Below, piece after piece: positions 33,115-40,657 of a DNA stretch of 64,000 bases. The translations under genes were made by a program, and so were the position numbers. Every line of letters starts with the position of its first letter. Within the stretch, counting starts at the first letter, position 1. The notes beneath the pieces were generated by a model. The model ran no database searches, was not told the origin of the DNA, and worked only from the letters and a program-made list of their open reading frames with translations. The stretch comes from TK10-74A sp965263065 (lineage in GTDB: Bacteria; Chloroflexota; Dehalococcoidia; Bin125), in NCBI GenBank assembly GCA_965263065.1, contig CBDHGH010000001.1:1-64000 (forward strand), in the 5' to 3' direction.

Positions 33115-33723
33115 ATCGCCGCGCCCGACGACCCCCGCGCCACGCTCGACGCCCTGGGGCGCTATCCCCGCCGCGCCACCCTGCGGGTTCGGGACGGGCA
33201 GGGCCAGCGCGTCACACTGCGCCTCACCCAGCCGCCGGATCGCGCCGCCATCGACGACCTCGTCGCGCGGCTGCCCGGCGACGACCTGCTCTTCGCCCGC
33301 ACCTACCTCACCCAGGACGGTCTCTCGATCGACTGGATCTCCGACGCCGACGCCTTCTGGACGATGGCCGTCGTCGCGGAACGGCGCGGCGCGATCGTCG
33401 GCTTCGCGCATCTGCACGTCGATCCGACGCCTCGCGGCCGCAATCACAAGCCCGCCCCGGCCGACATCCAGTTCGTCGTCGCGACGGAGATGCGCGGGCG
33501 CGGCCTGGGCGCCGTCCTGGCGAGCGAGTGCCTGTGGATCGCCGAACGGCTGGGCCTGCCGGAGGTCCAGGCGCGCGTGACCAGCGGCCAGCCCGCGGCG
33601 CGCATCGTGCTGGAGCGGCTGGGCTTCGTGGCAGCCGCCATGCTGCCCGGCGGCGCGATCACGGCCGGCGGTCGCCCCCGCCACGTGCTCGTCATGCGGC
33701 GCAGCGCCCGCGCCCCCGTCTGA
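33115..33723 (+). CDS. GNAT-family N-acetyltransferase, apparent ATC start
   Basis: This GNAT-fold protein of about 202 residues uses acetyl-CoA to acylate an unknown amine. The acetyl-CoA-binding motif MRGRGLGAVL (Q/R-x-x-G-x-G type) lies after the strand FVVATE, and the C-terminal VTSGQPAARIVLERLGFV matches the family. No ATG, GTG or TTG lies near a ribosome site in this frame; AGGAGG is six bases before ATC at 33115, giving (M)AAPDDPRATLDALGRY. A GTG at 33034 is in frame but would overlap the divergent gene and has no good site. Confidence 0.8.
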   Translation: MAAPDDPRATLDALGRYPRRATLRVRDGQGQRVTLRLTQPPDRAAIDDLVARLPGDDLLFARTYLTQDGLSIDWISDADAFWTMAVVAERRGAIVGFAHLHVDPTPRGRNHKPAPADIQFVVATEMRGRGLGAVLASECLWIAERLGLPEVQARVTSGQPAARIVLERLGFVAAAMLPGGAITAGGRPRHVLVMRRSARAPV

Positions 33724-33772
33724 GCGACGCTGTCTGAGAAACCCAGCCTGAGGGCCCGCCCCTGCGCGGCGC

Positions 33773-34588
33773 TCAGTGGAACGGGCGGTCGCCCTTGATC
33801 GTCACCCGGATGCCGCTGCGCGTCTCCGGGTGGTAGTCCCAGACGGCCATGTGCTGCGTGCAGCGGTTGTCCCACATCGCGACGGAGTTCGCCTCCCACT
33901 GGAAGCGGCACTGGAAGTTCACGTCCTGCACGTGGTCGAACAGGAAGTCGAGGCAGGCCCGGCTCTCGCGCCGCGAGAGCTCGACGATGTGCCGCGTGAA
34001 GCCCTCGTTGGCGTACAGCGCCTTGCGACCCGTCACGGGGTGCGTGCGCACCACCGGATGCACCGCGCGCGGCGGCGGCCGCTGCGGCTGGTGATCCCCG
34101 TAGTAGCCCGCGTAGTTCGCCACGTGCTGCGCCGTCAGCGGATCGAGGAACGCCTGCATCGCCGGCGACAACGCCTCGTACGCCTCGTACATGTTCGACC
34201 AGCAGGTGTCGCCGCCCCGGCTCGGCACCTGCTGCAGGTGCAGGATGCTGCCCATCGGCGGCTCCTCGTCCGCGGAGACGTCCGAGTGCCAGCGCTCGCC
34301 GTTGATCCGCTGCGATTCGGCGTCCGCGTGGATGATCATCAGCTCGGGGTTGCCGCCCGCGTACGGCGCGGCCGGGTGGATGTGCAGCTCCCCGAAGCGA
34401 CGCCCCAGCGCCAGGTGCTGCTCGGGACGCAGCGGCTGATCGCGGAAGAACAGCACCAGGTGATCCATCCAGGCTTGCGTGACCGCCGCGAAGGTCTCGT
34501 CGTCCATCTCCTGCGTCAGGTCGACGCCCTCCACGACCGCGCCGATCGTCGGCGTGAGCGGCTCGACCCGGATTCCGGTGTGTGACAT
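33773..34588 (-). CDS. TauD/TfdA family 2-oxoglutarate-dependent dioxygenase
   Basis: This is a non-heme Fe(II)/2-oxoglutarate dioxygenase of 271 residues. The iron ligands are His101 and Asp103 in WHSDVS and His246 in RCTQHMAVWDY; an Arg at about 257 or 261 (TRSGIR) would bind 2-oxoglutarate. The surrounding sequence, with GDTCWSNMYEAYEALSPAM and NRCTQHMAVWDYHP, is close to the taurine and alpha-ketoglutarate-dependent 2,4-D families, so the substrate is a sulfonate, phenoxyacid or similar compound. AAGGAGG precedes the ATG by six bases, and TAGGCT upstream (34623-34628, minus strand) is a probable -10. It is divergent from the peptide-binding protein. Confidence 0.93.
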   Translation of the reverse strand: MSHTGIRVEPLTPTIGAVVEGVDLTQEMDDETFAAVTQAWMDHLVLFFRDQPLRPEQHLALGRRFGELHIHPAAPYAGGNPELMIIHADAESQRINGERWHSDVSADEEPPMGSILHLQQVPSRGGDTCWSNMYEAYEALSPAMQAFLDPLTAQHVANYAGYYGDHQPQRPPPRAVHPVVRTHPVTGRKALYANEGFTRHIVELSRRESRACLDFLFDHVQDVNFQCRFQWEANSVAMWDNRCTQHMAVWDYHPETRSGIRVTIKGDRPFH

Positions 34589-34744
34589 GGCGACCTCCTT
34601 CGCGCAGCGGCGTTGGTTCGCAGCCTACAACACCGGCATGCGCTGGAGGATACGATACATCCCCGACGGCGATGGCGGGCGCCCCCGCCCGGCGGCGCTC
34701 GCCGCGCCGATTGGTCGCGCATCGTCGCTGGGAGGTGATGGGTC

Positions 34745-36592
34745 ATGTCGGCAGGGTGTCGTGGCAGGCTGGGACCGGGATCGGGTTGGCGCCACCTCCG
34801 GGGCGGAGCCCCCTGGAGGGCGCTGACGGCGCTCGCGCTCCTGGCGATGCTGTTGCCGGTTGCGTGCCGTGACGCGCCCGAGGCCGGCGTCGTCACGACG
34901 CTGCAGACCAACGCCGACGAGTTCGAGTACCGCATCGGCACGCCGGGCGGCACTCTGACCTACGCCACGATCACGGAGCCCCTGACCTTCAACCTGGCCC
35001 TCGCGAACGACGCGGGATCGGCCTCCTACCTCGGCTACCTGTTCGAGGGCCTGACCGAGGTCTCGTGGCTGGCGGACGAGGTCGAACCGGCGCTGGCGGA
35101 GTCCTGGAAGCACTCGGAGGACGGCCTCACCTGGACGTTCCACCTGCGCCGCGACGTCACCTGGCACGACGGGGCGCCGTTCACGGCGGCCGACGTCGAG
35201 TTCACGTTCAACCGGGTCGTCTACAACGACGACGTCGCGAGCAACGACCGCGCGGCCTTCACGTTCCGCTTCCCGGACCCGGAGAGCGGGGAGTGGCGCG
35301 AGGCGCCGATGACGGTGACCGTCGTGGACGACTACACGGTGCAGTTCGCGCTGCCCGTGCCCTTCGCCCCCTTCCTGCGCTCGATGGGCCAGCCGATCTA
35401 CCCGAAGCACGTCTTGGAGGGGGCCGTCGATGGTGGCGCGTTCAACGAGACCTGGGGGCTCGACACCCACCCGTCGGAGATCATCGGGACCGGGCCCTTC
35501 ACGATCGAGGAGTACGTCCCCGGCACGCGCCTGACGCTGCGCCGCTACGGGAACTATTGGCTGCGCGACGCCGACGGCGCCCGCCTGCCCTACCTCGAGA
35601 CGGTGCGCTACCGCATCGTGCCGGACTTCGCGGCCGAGCTGGCGGCGTTCCAGTCGGGAGAGACGGACTACCACGGGCTGCTGGGGGAGGAATACGCGGG
35701 CCTCGAGCCGCTGCAGGAGGAGGGGAACTTCACGATCTACCGCCGGGGGCCGGCCTTCGGGACCACGTTCCTGGCGTTCAACATGAACCCGGGCCTGAAC
35801 CCGGAATCGGGCGCGCCCCACCTCGCGCCGGAGAAGCTGGCCTGGTTCGGCAACGTCGACTTCCGCCGGGCGGTGGCCTACACCGTCGACAAGGACGCCA
35901 TCATCGCGGACGTGCTGCACGGCCAGGGCTACCCGCAGTGGGCGGCGATCAGCCCGGCGGCGGGGGACTTCCACAACCCCGCCGTGCGCCGCTACGAGTA
36001 CGACCTCGATCGGGCGCGGGAGATCCTCGACGACCTCGGCTGGGTGGACGGCGACGGTGACGGCGTGCGCGAGGATGGCGACGGCAATCCGATCCGCTTC
36101 TCACTGGTCACCAACGGCGACAACAGCGTGCGGGAAACGGTCGCGCTCCGCATTCGGGACGGCCTCGCGGCGGTGGGCATCCAGGCGGACTACCGGTCCC
36201 TGGAGTTCGGCGACCTGGTGTCGAAGCTGCTGTCCACGTACGACTGGGAGACGCTCGTGATCGGGTTCACGGGGGGCTCGGACCCGTACGGGGGCATCGC
36301 CTTCTGGCACAGCAGCGAGGACCTGCATCTGTGGAACCCGAACCAGGCCGAGCCGGCCACGGCGTGGGAGGCGGAGATCGACGACCTCTACGTGCGAGGC
36401 AGCCAGGAGCTGGACCGCGAGAAGCGGGTGGAGCTGTATCACCGGGCCCAGGAAGTCGCCGCCGAGAACGTGCCGGTGGTCTACACGACGCTGTCGGAGC
36501 GACTGGGCGCCGTGCGCAACGTGTTCGGCAACACGACGCCCACGCTGTATGGGCTGTGGGACGTGCGCTACCTCTATCGGACCGACCAGTAG
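34745..36592 (+). CDS. ABC transporter substrate-binding lipoprotein (SBP_bac_5, peptide type)
   Basis: This is an extracytoplasmic solute receptor of 615 residues in the oligopeptide/nickel family. It has a lipoprotein signal (LLPVAC, Cys41) and then the typical sequence order: FEGLTEV, WTFHLRRDVTWHDGAPFTA, VVYTTLSER and others. An Asp-rich loop (WVDGDGDGVREDGDG) is common in this family. The ribosome site GGAGGTGAT is a full match. No permease or ATPase genes accompany it; the next gene is unrelated. It probably works with a transporter encoded elsewhere. The ligand is unknown. Confidence 0.93.
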   Translation: MSAGCRGRLGPGSGWRHLRGGAPWRALTALALLAMLLPVACRDAPEAGVVTTLQTNADEFEYRIGTPGGTLTYATITEPLTFNLALANDAGSASYLGYLFEGLTEVSWLADEVEPALAESWKHSEDGLTWTFHLRRDVTWHDGAPFTAADVEFTFNRVVYNDDVASNDRAAFTFRFPDPESGEWREAPMTVTVVDDYTVQFALPVPFAPFLRSMGQPIYPKHVLEGAVDGGAFNETWGLDTHPSEIIGTGPFTIEEYVPGTRLTLRRYGNYWLRDADGARLPYLETVRYRIVPDFAAELAAFQSGETDYHGLLGEEYAGLEPLQEEGNFTIYRRGPAFGTTFLAFNMNPGLNPESGAPHLAPEKLAWFGNVDFRRAVAYTVDKDAIIADVLHGQGYPQWAAISPAAGDFHNPAVRRYEYDLDRAREILDDLGWVDGDGDGVREDGDGNPIRFSLVTNGDNSVRETVALRIRDGLAAVGIQADYRSLEFGDLVSKLLSTYDWETLVIGFTGGSDPYGGIAFWHSSEDLHLWNPNQAEPATAWEAEIDDLYVRGSQELDREKRVELYHRAQEVAAENVPVVYTTLSERLGAVRNVFGNTTPTLYGLWDVRYLYRTDQ

Positions 36593-36627
36593 CCCGCCGA
36601 CAGGCAGCCGCGAGACAAGGAGAAGCC

Positions 36628-37050
36628 ATGACGCTGAGCACCTACCTGCACTTCAACGGGAACTGCCGTGAGGCGTTCGAGTTGTACCGATCGGTCTTCG
36701 GGGGCGAGTTCGAGATGCTGTCCACCTTCGCCGATCTGCCCTCGGACATGGGCATCTCCGAGGACGAGCGCGGCAAGGTCATGCACGTGTCGTTCCTTAT
36801 CGGCTCGAGCGTGCTCATGGGCAGCGACACCCCCTCGACGTTCGCCCCTGCGCCGGAGATGGGGAACAACTTCTCGATCTCGTACACCTCCCAGAGCCGG
36901 GAGGAGACGGACGACCTCTTCGCCAAGATGTCGGAGGGCGGCGTCGTCACCATGCCTCTCGCCGACATGTTCTGGGGATCCTATTTCGGCGCCTGCACCG
37001 ACAAGTTCGGCATCAACTGGCAGTTCAACTGCGAGCCGCCGACGCCGTAG
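36628..37050 (+). CDS. PhnB-like VOC family protein
   Basis: This 140-residue protein belongs to the PhnB/3-demethylubiquinone-9 methyltransferase-like branch of the glyoxalase/VOC fold. It starts STYLHFNGNCREAFELYRSV, a hallmark, and ends WGSYFGACTDKFGINWQF, the conserved C-terminal motif with the metal-site region. Family members of this type are small, cytoplasmic and mostly uncharacterised. AAGGAG lies six bases before the ATG. It follows the substrate-binding protein by 35 bases and might be in the same transcript. Confidence 0.88.
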   Translation: MTLSTYLHFNGNCREAFELYRSVFGGEFEMLSTFADLPSDMGISEDERGKVMHVSFLIGSSVLMGSDTPSTFAPAPEMGNNFSISYTSQSREETDDLFAKMSEGGVVTMPLADMFWGSYFGACTDKFGINWQFNCEPPTP

Positions 37051-37126
37051 CCCGCGTCACGCTCGTGGGGGGCGGTTCACGGTCCATCTCGTCTGGGAAG
37101 ACGCGCCCCTGCCCCGGCCCCCCGGC

Positions 37127-38437
37127 CTATTCCGCCCGGCGCAGGGCGGCGAGCAGGTTGCGCGGGCTGCCGACGCTCTGGCCCGACAGCAGGATGCCCA
37201 CGCTAAACACCCGCGCCGCGACCCACGTCATGCCGACGGCCGTCACGGCGACGATCGCCAGGGCCGCGGCGATCTCGCCGTCCGACATATCGCTGCCGGC
37301 GCCGCGCCGCACCATGATCAGCGTCGGCGCGAAGAACGGCACGTAGGTGGCGATCTTGAGGATCAGCGCGTCGGGGATGTTCACGATCAGCCCCGTCATC
37401 CAGATGGGCAGGCCAACGAGCAGGCTCAGCAGGCCCATCTGCCGCTGCCCCTCGGCGGTGGAGTTCACGACCGTGCCGACGAACATCGAGAAGGCGGAGA
37501 AGAGGACGTAGCCGAGGACGAAGCAGAACGCCACGATCACGAGCGAGCTGCCCGAGATCGCCAGTTCGCCCGTGCCCGGGATGCGGTCGAAGATCACCGG
37601 CGTGACCAATGCGCCGACCGCGATCCAGACCGCGATGTGCGCCAGCCCGGCCAGCACGACCGCCAGCAGCTTGCCCGCCAGGATCGACAGCGGCGAGGCC
37701 GAGGTGATCAGCAGTTCGACCATGCGCGTCTCCTTCTCCTCGGAGACGCTGCGGATGATCGTCCCACCGCCGGTCATGACGGCGACCATGAACAGCGCGG
37801 CGAACAACAGCAGGGCCAGTAGCTCCACGAGTCCTTGGGCCACGGACGCGCCCGTCTCTTCGATTCCGCCGGGCGTGTCCGGCACGTCAAACTGCTCGAA
37901 CCAGCCGGGATCGATGGCGCGCGACAGCTCCGCCGGGATGTCCCGCCCGGCGGTCAAGCGGGCGCGCAGGAAGGCTCGGAACTCGGCCTCCGCCCGCCCG
38001 TTGCTGGCCCAGACCGGCCCCCGCTCGCGGGTGGTCCAGTAGTCCTCAATGCGGCCCGATTCGATGTAGTCGGCCGGCAGGACGAACAGTGTGTCGATCC
38101 GGCCGCTGCGCACGTCCTCGATCCCCGCCGCCCGGCTGTCGTACCGCCGCGGCGGGGACTCCGGCGCTCCGGTCCCGGGCAGGACGCCGGCCGGATCGAC
38201 GTAGCCGACCCGCGAGAGCGCCTCGCCGCCCTCCTCGGCGGCCTGCGCGTCGGCAGCCTCGGCGGCCGTCGCCTCCGTCTCCGCCTCGATCAGGTCCACG
38301 ACCACCGGCGTGAGGGGGATCGCGGCGACCATCAGCCCGACGATCAGCACCGTGAAGAACAGGAACCCCTTGTTGCGGATCTGCCGCCGGAACTCCTCCG
38401 CGAAGATGATGCGCAACTCATACGGCGGCCCGGGCAC
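37127..38437 (-). CDS. ABC-2 permease, NatB-like
   Basis: This is a membrane subunit of 436 residues: one N-terminal helix (about 25-47), a long extracytoplasmic segment (about 48-215, with Ala/Glu-rich linker and no membrane helix), then about five C-terminal helices including LLLFAALFMVAVMTGG and SEEKETRMVELLITSASPLS. The latter stretch is typical of ABC-2 permeases (PF12698) such as the sodium exporter NatB and multidrug exporters. The start overlaps the end of the ATPase gene by 20 bases, so the two are an operon. The stop lies 76 bases from the PhnB-like gene, convergent. Confidence 0.9.
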   Translation of the reverse strand: MPGPPYELRIIFAEEFRRQIRNKGFLFFTVLIVGLMVAAIPLTPVVVDLIEAETEATAAEAADAQAAEEGGEALSRVGYVDPAGVLPGTGAPESPPRRYDSRAAGIEDVRSGRIDTLFVLPADYIESGRIEDYWTTRERGPVWASNGRAEAEFRAFLRARLTAGRDIPAELSRAIDPGWFEQFDVPDTPGGIEETGASVAQGLVELLALLLFAALFMVAVMTGGGTIIRSVSEEKETRMVELLITSASPLSILAGKLLAVVLAGLAHIAVWIAVGALVTPVIFDRIPGTGELAISGSSLVIVAFCFVLGYVLFSAFSMFVGTVVNSTAEGQRQMGLLSLLVGLPIWMTGLIVNIPDALILKIATYVPFFAPTLIMVRRGAGSDMSDGEIAAALAIVAVTAVGMTWVAARVFSVGILLSGQSVGSPRNLLAALRRAE

Positions 38438-39335
38438 GGGACACCTCCTCCACGAAGATCTCGCTCAACGAGGGCAGCGACAGCTCGAAGCGTTCGATCG
38501 CGATGCCGGCATCGATGTACGACCTGAGGATGGCCTCGGGCGTCGCGTCGCCGCCGACCGGGTAGGCGACGGCGCCGCCGGGCAGCGTCTGACCCCTGGC
38601 GGCGGACAGGTCGGCGGGCACGCGTTCGGCCTGCACTTCCACCGAGTTCGCGCCGCGCTCGCGCTTCATCTGGGCGAGGTCTCCGAACAGCAGCAAGCGG
38701 CCGTCGGAAATGAGCGCGACGCGCTCGCACAACTCTTCGACGTCGGACAGGACGTGCGTGCTGAACATGACGCTGGCGCCCGCGCGTTGGCGCTCCGAGA
38801 GCAGCTCCTTCATCAGCTCCACGTTCAGCGGGTCGAGGCCGGAGAACGGCTCGTCGAGGATGATGAGCTCGGGATCGTGGATGATCGCGGCGACGAACTG
38901 CACGAGCTGCGTCATGCCGCGCGACAGGCTCTCGACCCGCTTGTCGCGGTGCTCGTACAGGTTGACCCGCGCGAGCAGTTCCAGGGCGCGCGCCTCGGCC
39001 GCCGGCCCCGTCATCCCCTTCAGCCGGCCCAGAAAGCGCAGCACCTCCACGACCTTGACCTTCTTGGTCAGGCCGCGCTCCTCGGGCAGGTAGCCGACGC
39101 GCTTCAGCACGTCTCGCTCGGGCCGCGACTCCAGGATCCGCACCGACCCCGAATTGGGCCGGATGATGCCCAGGCACATGCGGATCGTCGTCGTCTTGCC
39201 GGAGCCGTTCGGCCCCAGGAAGCCGAACATCTCGCCGCGCCGGACGTCGAAGGCGACGTCGTCGACGACGGTGCGGCTGCCGAAGGTCTTGGTCAGCCCA
39301 TCGATCTTGAGAACGGGTTGCGGCATCGTCTCCAT
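38418..39335 (-). CDS. ABC transporter ATPase, NatA-like
   Basis: This is the ATP-binding subunit, 305 residues. Walker A is GPNGSGKTT (residues 41-49), the signature is LSRGM, Walker B is LIILDEPFSGLD and the H-loop is MFSTHVL. The C-terminal extension (about 230-305) is common in NatA and drug exporter ATPases. The signature LSRGM deviates from LSGGQ. The substrate is not known. The start could be the first ATG or, with a better ribosome site (GGAG), the fourth codon's ATG at 39326. The permease gene overlaps it, and a tRNA-Ala gene lies just upstream on the same strand. Confidence 0.92.
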   Translation of the reverse strand: METMPQPVLKIDGLTKTFGSRTVVDDVAFDVRRGEMFGFLGPNGSGKTTTIRMCLGIIRPNSGSVRILESRPERDVLKRVGYLPEERGLTKKVKVVEVLRFLGRLKGMTGPAAEARALELLARVNLYEHRDKRVESLSRGMTQLVQFVAAIIHDPELIILDEPFSGLDPLNVELMKELLSERQRAGASVMFSTHVLSDVEELCERVALISDGRLLLFGDLAQMKRERGANSVEVQAERVPADLSAARGQTLPGGAVAYPVGGDATPEAILRSYIDAGIAIERFELSLPSLSEIFVEEVSRARAAV

Positions 39336-39402
39336 CCGCGGAGGTTGGGCGTGCGGCTTCCGCGGAGCCCAACGCGATCAACGGTGCACGGAGGTGGTGA
39401 AC

Positions 39403-39478
39403 TGGTGGAGCTGGGGGGACTCGAACCCCCGGCCTTCTGACTGCCAGTCAGACGCTCTCCCAACTGAGCTACAGCCCC
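39403..39478 (-). tRNA. tRNA-Ala (GGC), 3' CCA encoded
   Basis: On the minus strand this is a complete cloverleaf. The acceptor arms GGGGCTG and CAGCTCC pair over seven positions, including a G3-U70 wobble, the identity element of alanine tRNA. The anticodon loop CTGGCAG, flanked by TCTGA/TCAGA stems, gives anticodon GGC for GCC codons. The T-arm GGGGGTTCGAGTCCCCC is perfect. The discriminator base is A, followed by encoded CCA at 39403-39405. Confidence 0.97.
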
Positions 39479-39491
39479 AGACAGCGCGACC

Positions 39492-39521
39492 ATCGTAGGC
39501 ACGGCCGCCGCGGGGCGGCAA
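39492..39521 (-). promoter_or_regulatory. Promoter of the tRNA-Ala gene
   Basis: On the minus strand TTGCCG (39516-39521) and TACGAT (39492-39497) are separated by 18 bases, and the tRNA 5' end lies 13 bases after the -10. The region just upstream is GC-rich with no other signal. This is one of the better promoter candidates in the window. Confidence 0.5.
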
Positions 39522-39568
39522 TCCACGGCCGCGCCGCCCCCCGGCTTGACGACCGCCTCCGCGGCCCT

Positions 39569-39585
39569 GCGGTCGGATAGACTGG
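39569..39585 (+). repeat. 17-bp exact repeat carrying TAGACT, copy 1
   Basis: GCGGTCGGATAGACTGG occurs here and again at 39901-39917, each about 52 bases before the start of one copy of a duplicated small gene. The TAGACT (39578-39583) is a likely -10. The flanking sequence between repeat and start has otherwise diverged. Confidence 0.7.
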
Positions 39586-39634
39586 CGGCGGCCGCGACTT
39601 CGCGACCTGAGGATTCGGGATCAGTGAGGACAAC

Positions 39635-40243
39635 GTGATTCCTACCGGGCCAACCCGCCCCAAAGACGAGATCGGCCGCTTGGGCGACGAGATCTACGAG
39701 CGCGACATCCGTCGGCAGGTCGAGGCGGACCACGATGGGGAGCTCCTCGCCATCGACGTGGACAGCGGGAACTGGGCCATCGGCGACGATCTTCTCGACG
39801 AAGTAGACCGGCTGCGGGCCCAGCATCCCGAGGCGATCAACGTCTACCGAGTCCGGGTCGGGTATCGGGCGGTCGCCAGCCTCGGGGGCGGCGCTCCGCC
39901 GCGGTCGGATAGACTGGTCACGCGCGCAATCTCCCCCCTGCGGCCCCAGAGTCAGGAGAGTGTCACGATGCCCAATGCGCCAACCCTTTCATCCGAGGAG
40001 ACGGCCCGCCGCGGCGACGAGATCTACGAGCGGGACATCCGGCGAGAGGTCGAGGCGGACCACCACGGGGAGGTCGTCGCCATCGACGTGGAGAGCGGCG
40101 AGTGGGCCATCGGCGAGAACGTGATCGCCGCGACGGACCGCCTCTGGGAGCGACACCCGGCCGCCATTGACATCTGGTCCCTGCGGGTCGGGCACCGGGC
40201 GCTGCACCACTTTGGCGGGCGTCCCGTGCGGAGCGCCGAGTGA
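39635..40243 (+). CDS. Small conserved protein, two in-frame tandem copies, partner of the aspartic protease
   Basis: This reading frame encodes 202 residues made of two copies of one domain of about 75 residues. Copy 1 (about 10-85) and copy 2 (about 118-195) both have GDEIYERDIRR, the core VEADH-x-GE, VAIDV-S-G-WAIG and a final RVG-x-RA. Homologues I recall are single-domain and sit directly before a clan AA aspartic protease, as here; the GTG start of the protease overlaps this stop. A second SD (CAGGAGAG) and ATG at 39968, preceded by its own copy of the 17-bp promoter repeat, would allow copy 2 to be made alone (91 residues). Copy 1 starts at GTG 39635. The segment joining the copies derives from the promoter region. 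Function unknown. Confidence 0.72.
   Translation: MIPTGPTRPKDEIGRLGDEIYERDIRRQVEADHDGELLAIDVDSGNWAIGDDLLDEVDRLRAQHPEAINVYRVRVGYRAVASLGGGAPPRSDRLVTRAISPLRPQSQESVTMPNAPTLSSEETARRGDEIYERDIRREVEADHHGEVVAIDVESGEWAIGENVIAATDRLWERHPAAIDIWSLRVGHRALHHFGGRPVRSAE
39901..39917 (+). repeat. 17-bp exact repeat carrying TAGACT, copy 2
   Basis: This is identical to 39569-39585. It lies inside the frame of the fused small protein, 51 bases before the ATG (39968) of copy 2, and contains TAGACT at 39910-39915. The duplication therefore kept a promoter in what is now coding DNA. Confidence 0.7.
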
Positions 40244-40611
40244 TCCTGGGCGCGGTGAACGCCGCTTACGAACCCGTCGTCACCCTTGCCCTACAAGACT
40301 CATCGGGGCGGACACGTGAGATCGAGGCCGTGGTGGACACTGGCTTCACCGGATTCCTCACCGTGACCCCGGCGCTGGTGACGGAGTTGGGGCTGCGCTA
40401 CCGCAGCCGGGGTTGGGCGACCCTCGCCGATGGTAGCGAGGTAACTTTTCCTTACTACGATGTCACCGTGCTCTGGGACGGTCAGCGGAGATCCATCGAG
40501 GCAGAGGCCGCCGACACCACGCCTCTCGTTGGGATGCGGCTCCTCGACGGCCACAGCCTCTACATGGAGGTCGAGGACGGCGGCCGCGTCGTCATCCAAG
40601 CCGCCGAGTGA
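40240..40611 (+). CDS. Clan AA (retropepsin-like) aspartic protease-fold protein
   Basis: This is a 123-residue protein with the clan AA aspartic protease motif VVDTGFTGFL (D-T-G, residues about 31-40), the second strand LVGMRLLDGHSLYMEVEDGG and no signal peptide. A functional enzyme would be a homodimer like retropepsin. The start is a GTG whose bases overlap the stop of the preceding small protein (GTGA), so translation is coupled. The pair resembles a widespread two-gene module; its target is not known. It precedes the CaiB/BaiF gene by 46 bases. Confidence 0.83.
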   Translation: MILGAVNAAYEPVVTLALQDSSGRTREIEAVVDTGFTGFLTVTPALVTELGLRYRSRGWATLADGSEVTFPYYDVTVLWDGQRRSIEAEAADTTPLVGMRLLDGHSLYMEVEDGGRVVIQAAE

Positions 40612-40657
40612 CGCCCGTCTCCGGCCGCCCCGGCGCGACGGGCCGGGAGGCCGCCCG

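Noticed and set aside
37051..37126. A terminator between the PhnB-like gene and the NatB-like permease
   Set aside because: The GC-rich gap holds runs of C and G but no clear stem-loop with a T-run.
39546..39583. TTGACG with TAGACT as a promoter of the duplicated small gene
   Set aside because: The gap is 26 bases, too long for a -35/-10 pair; only the TAGACT is kept.
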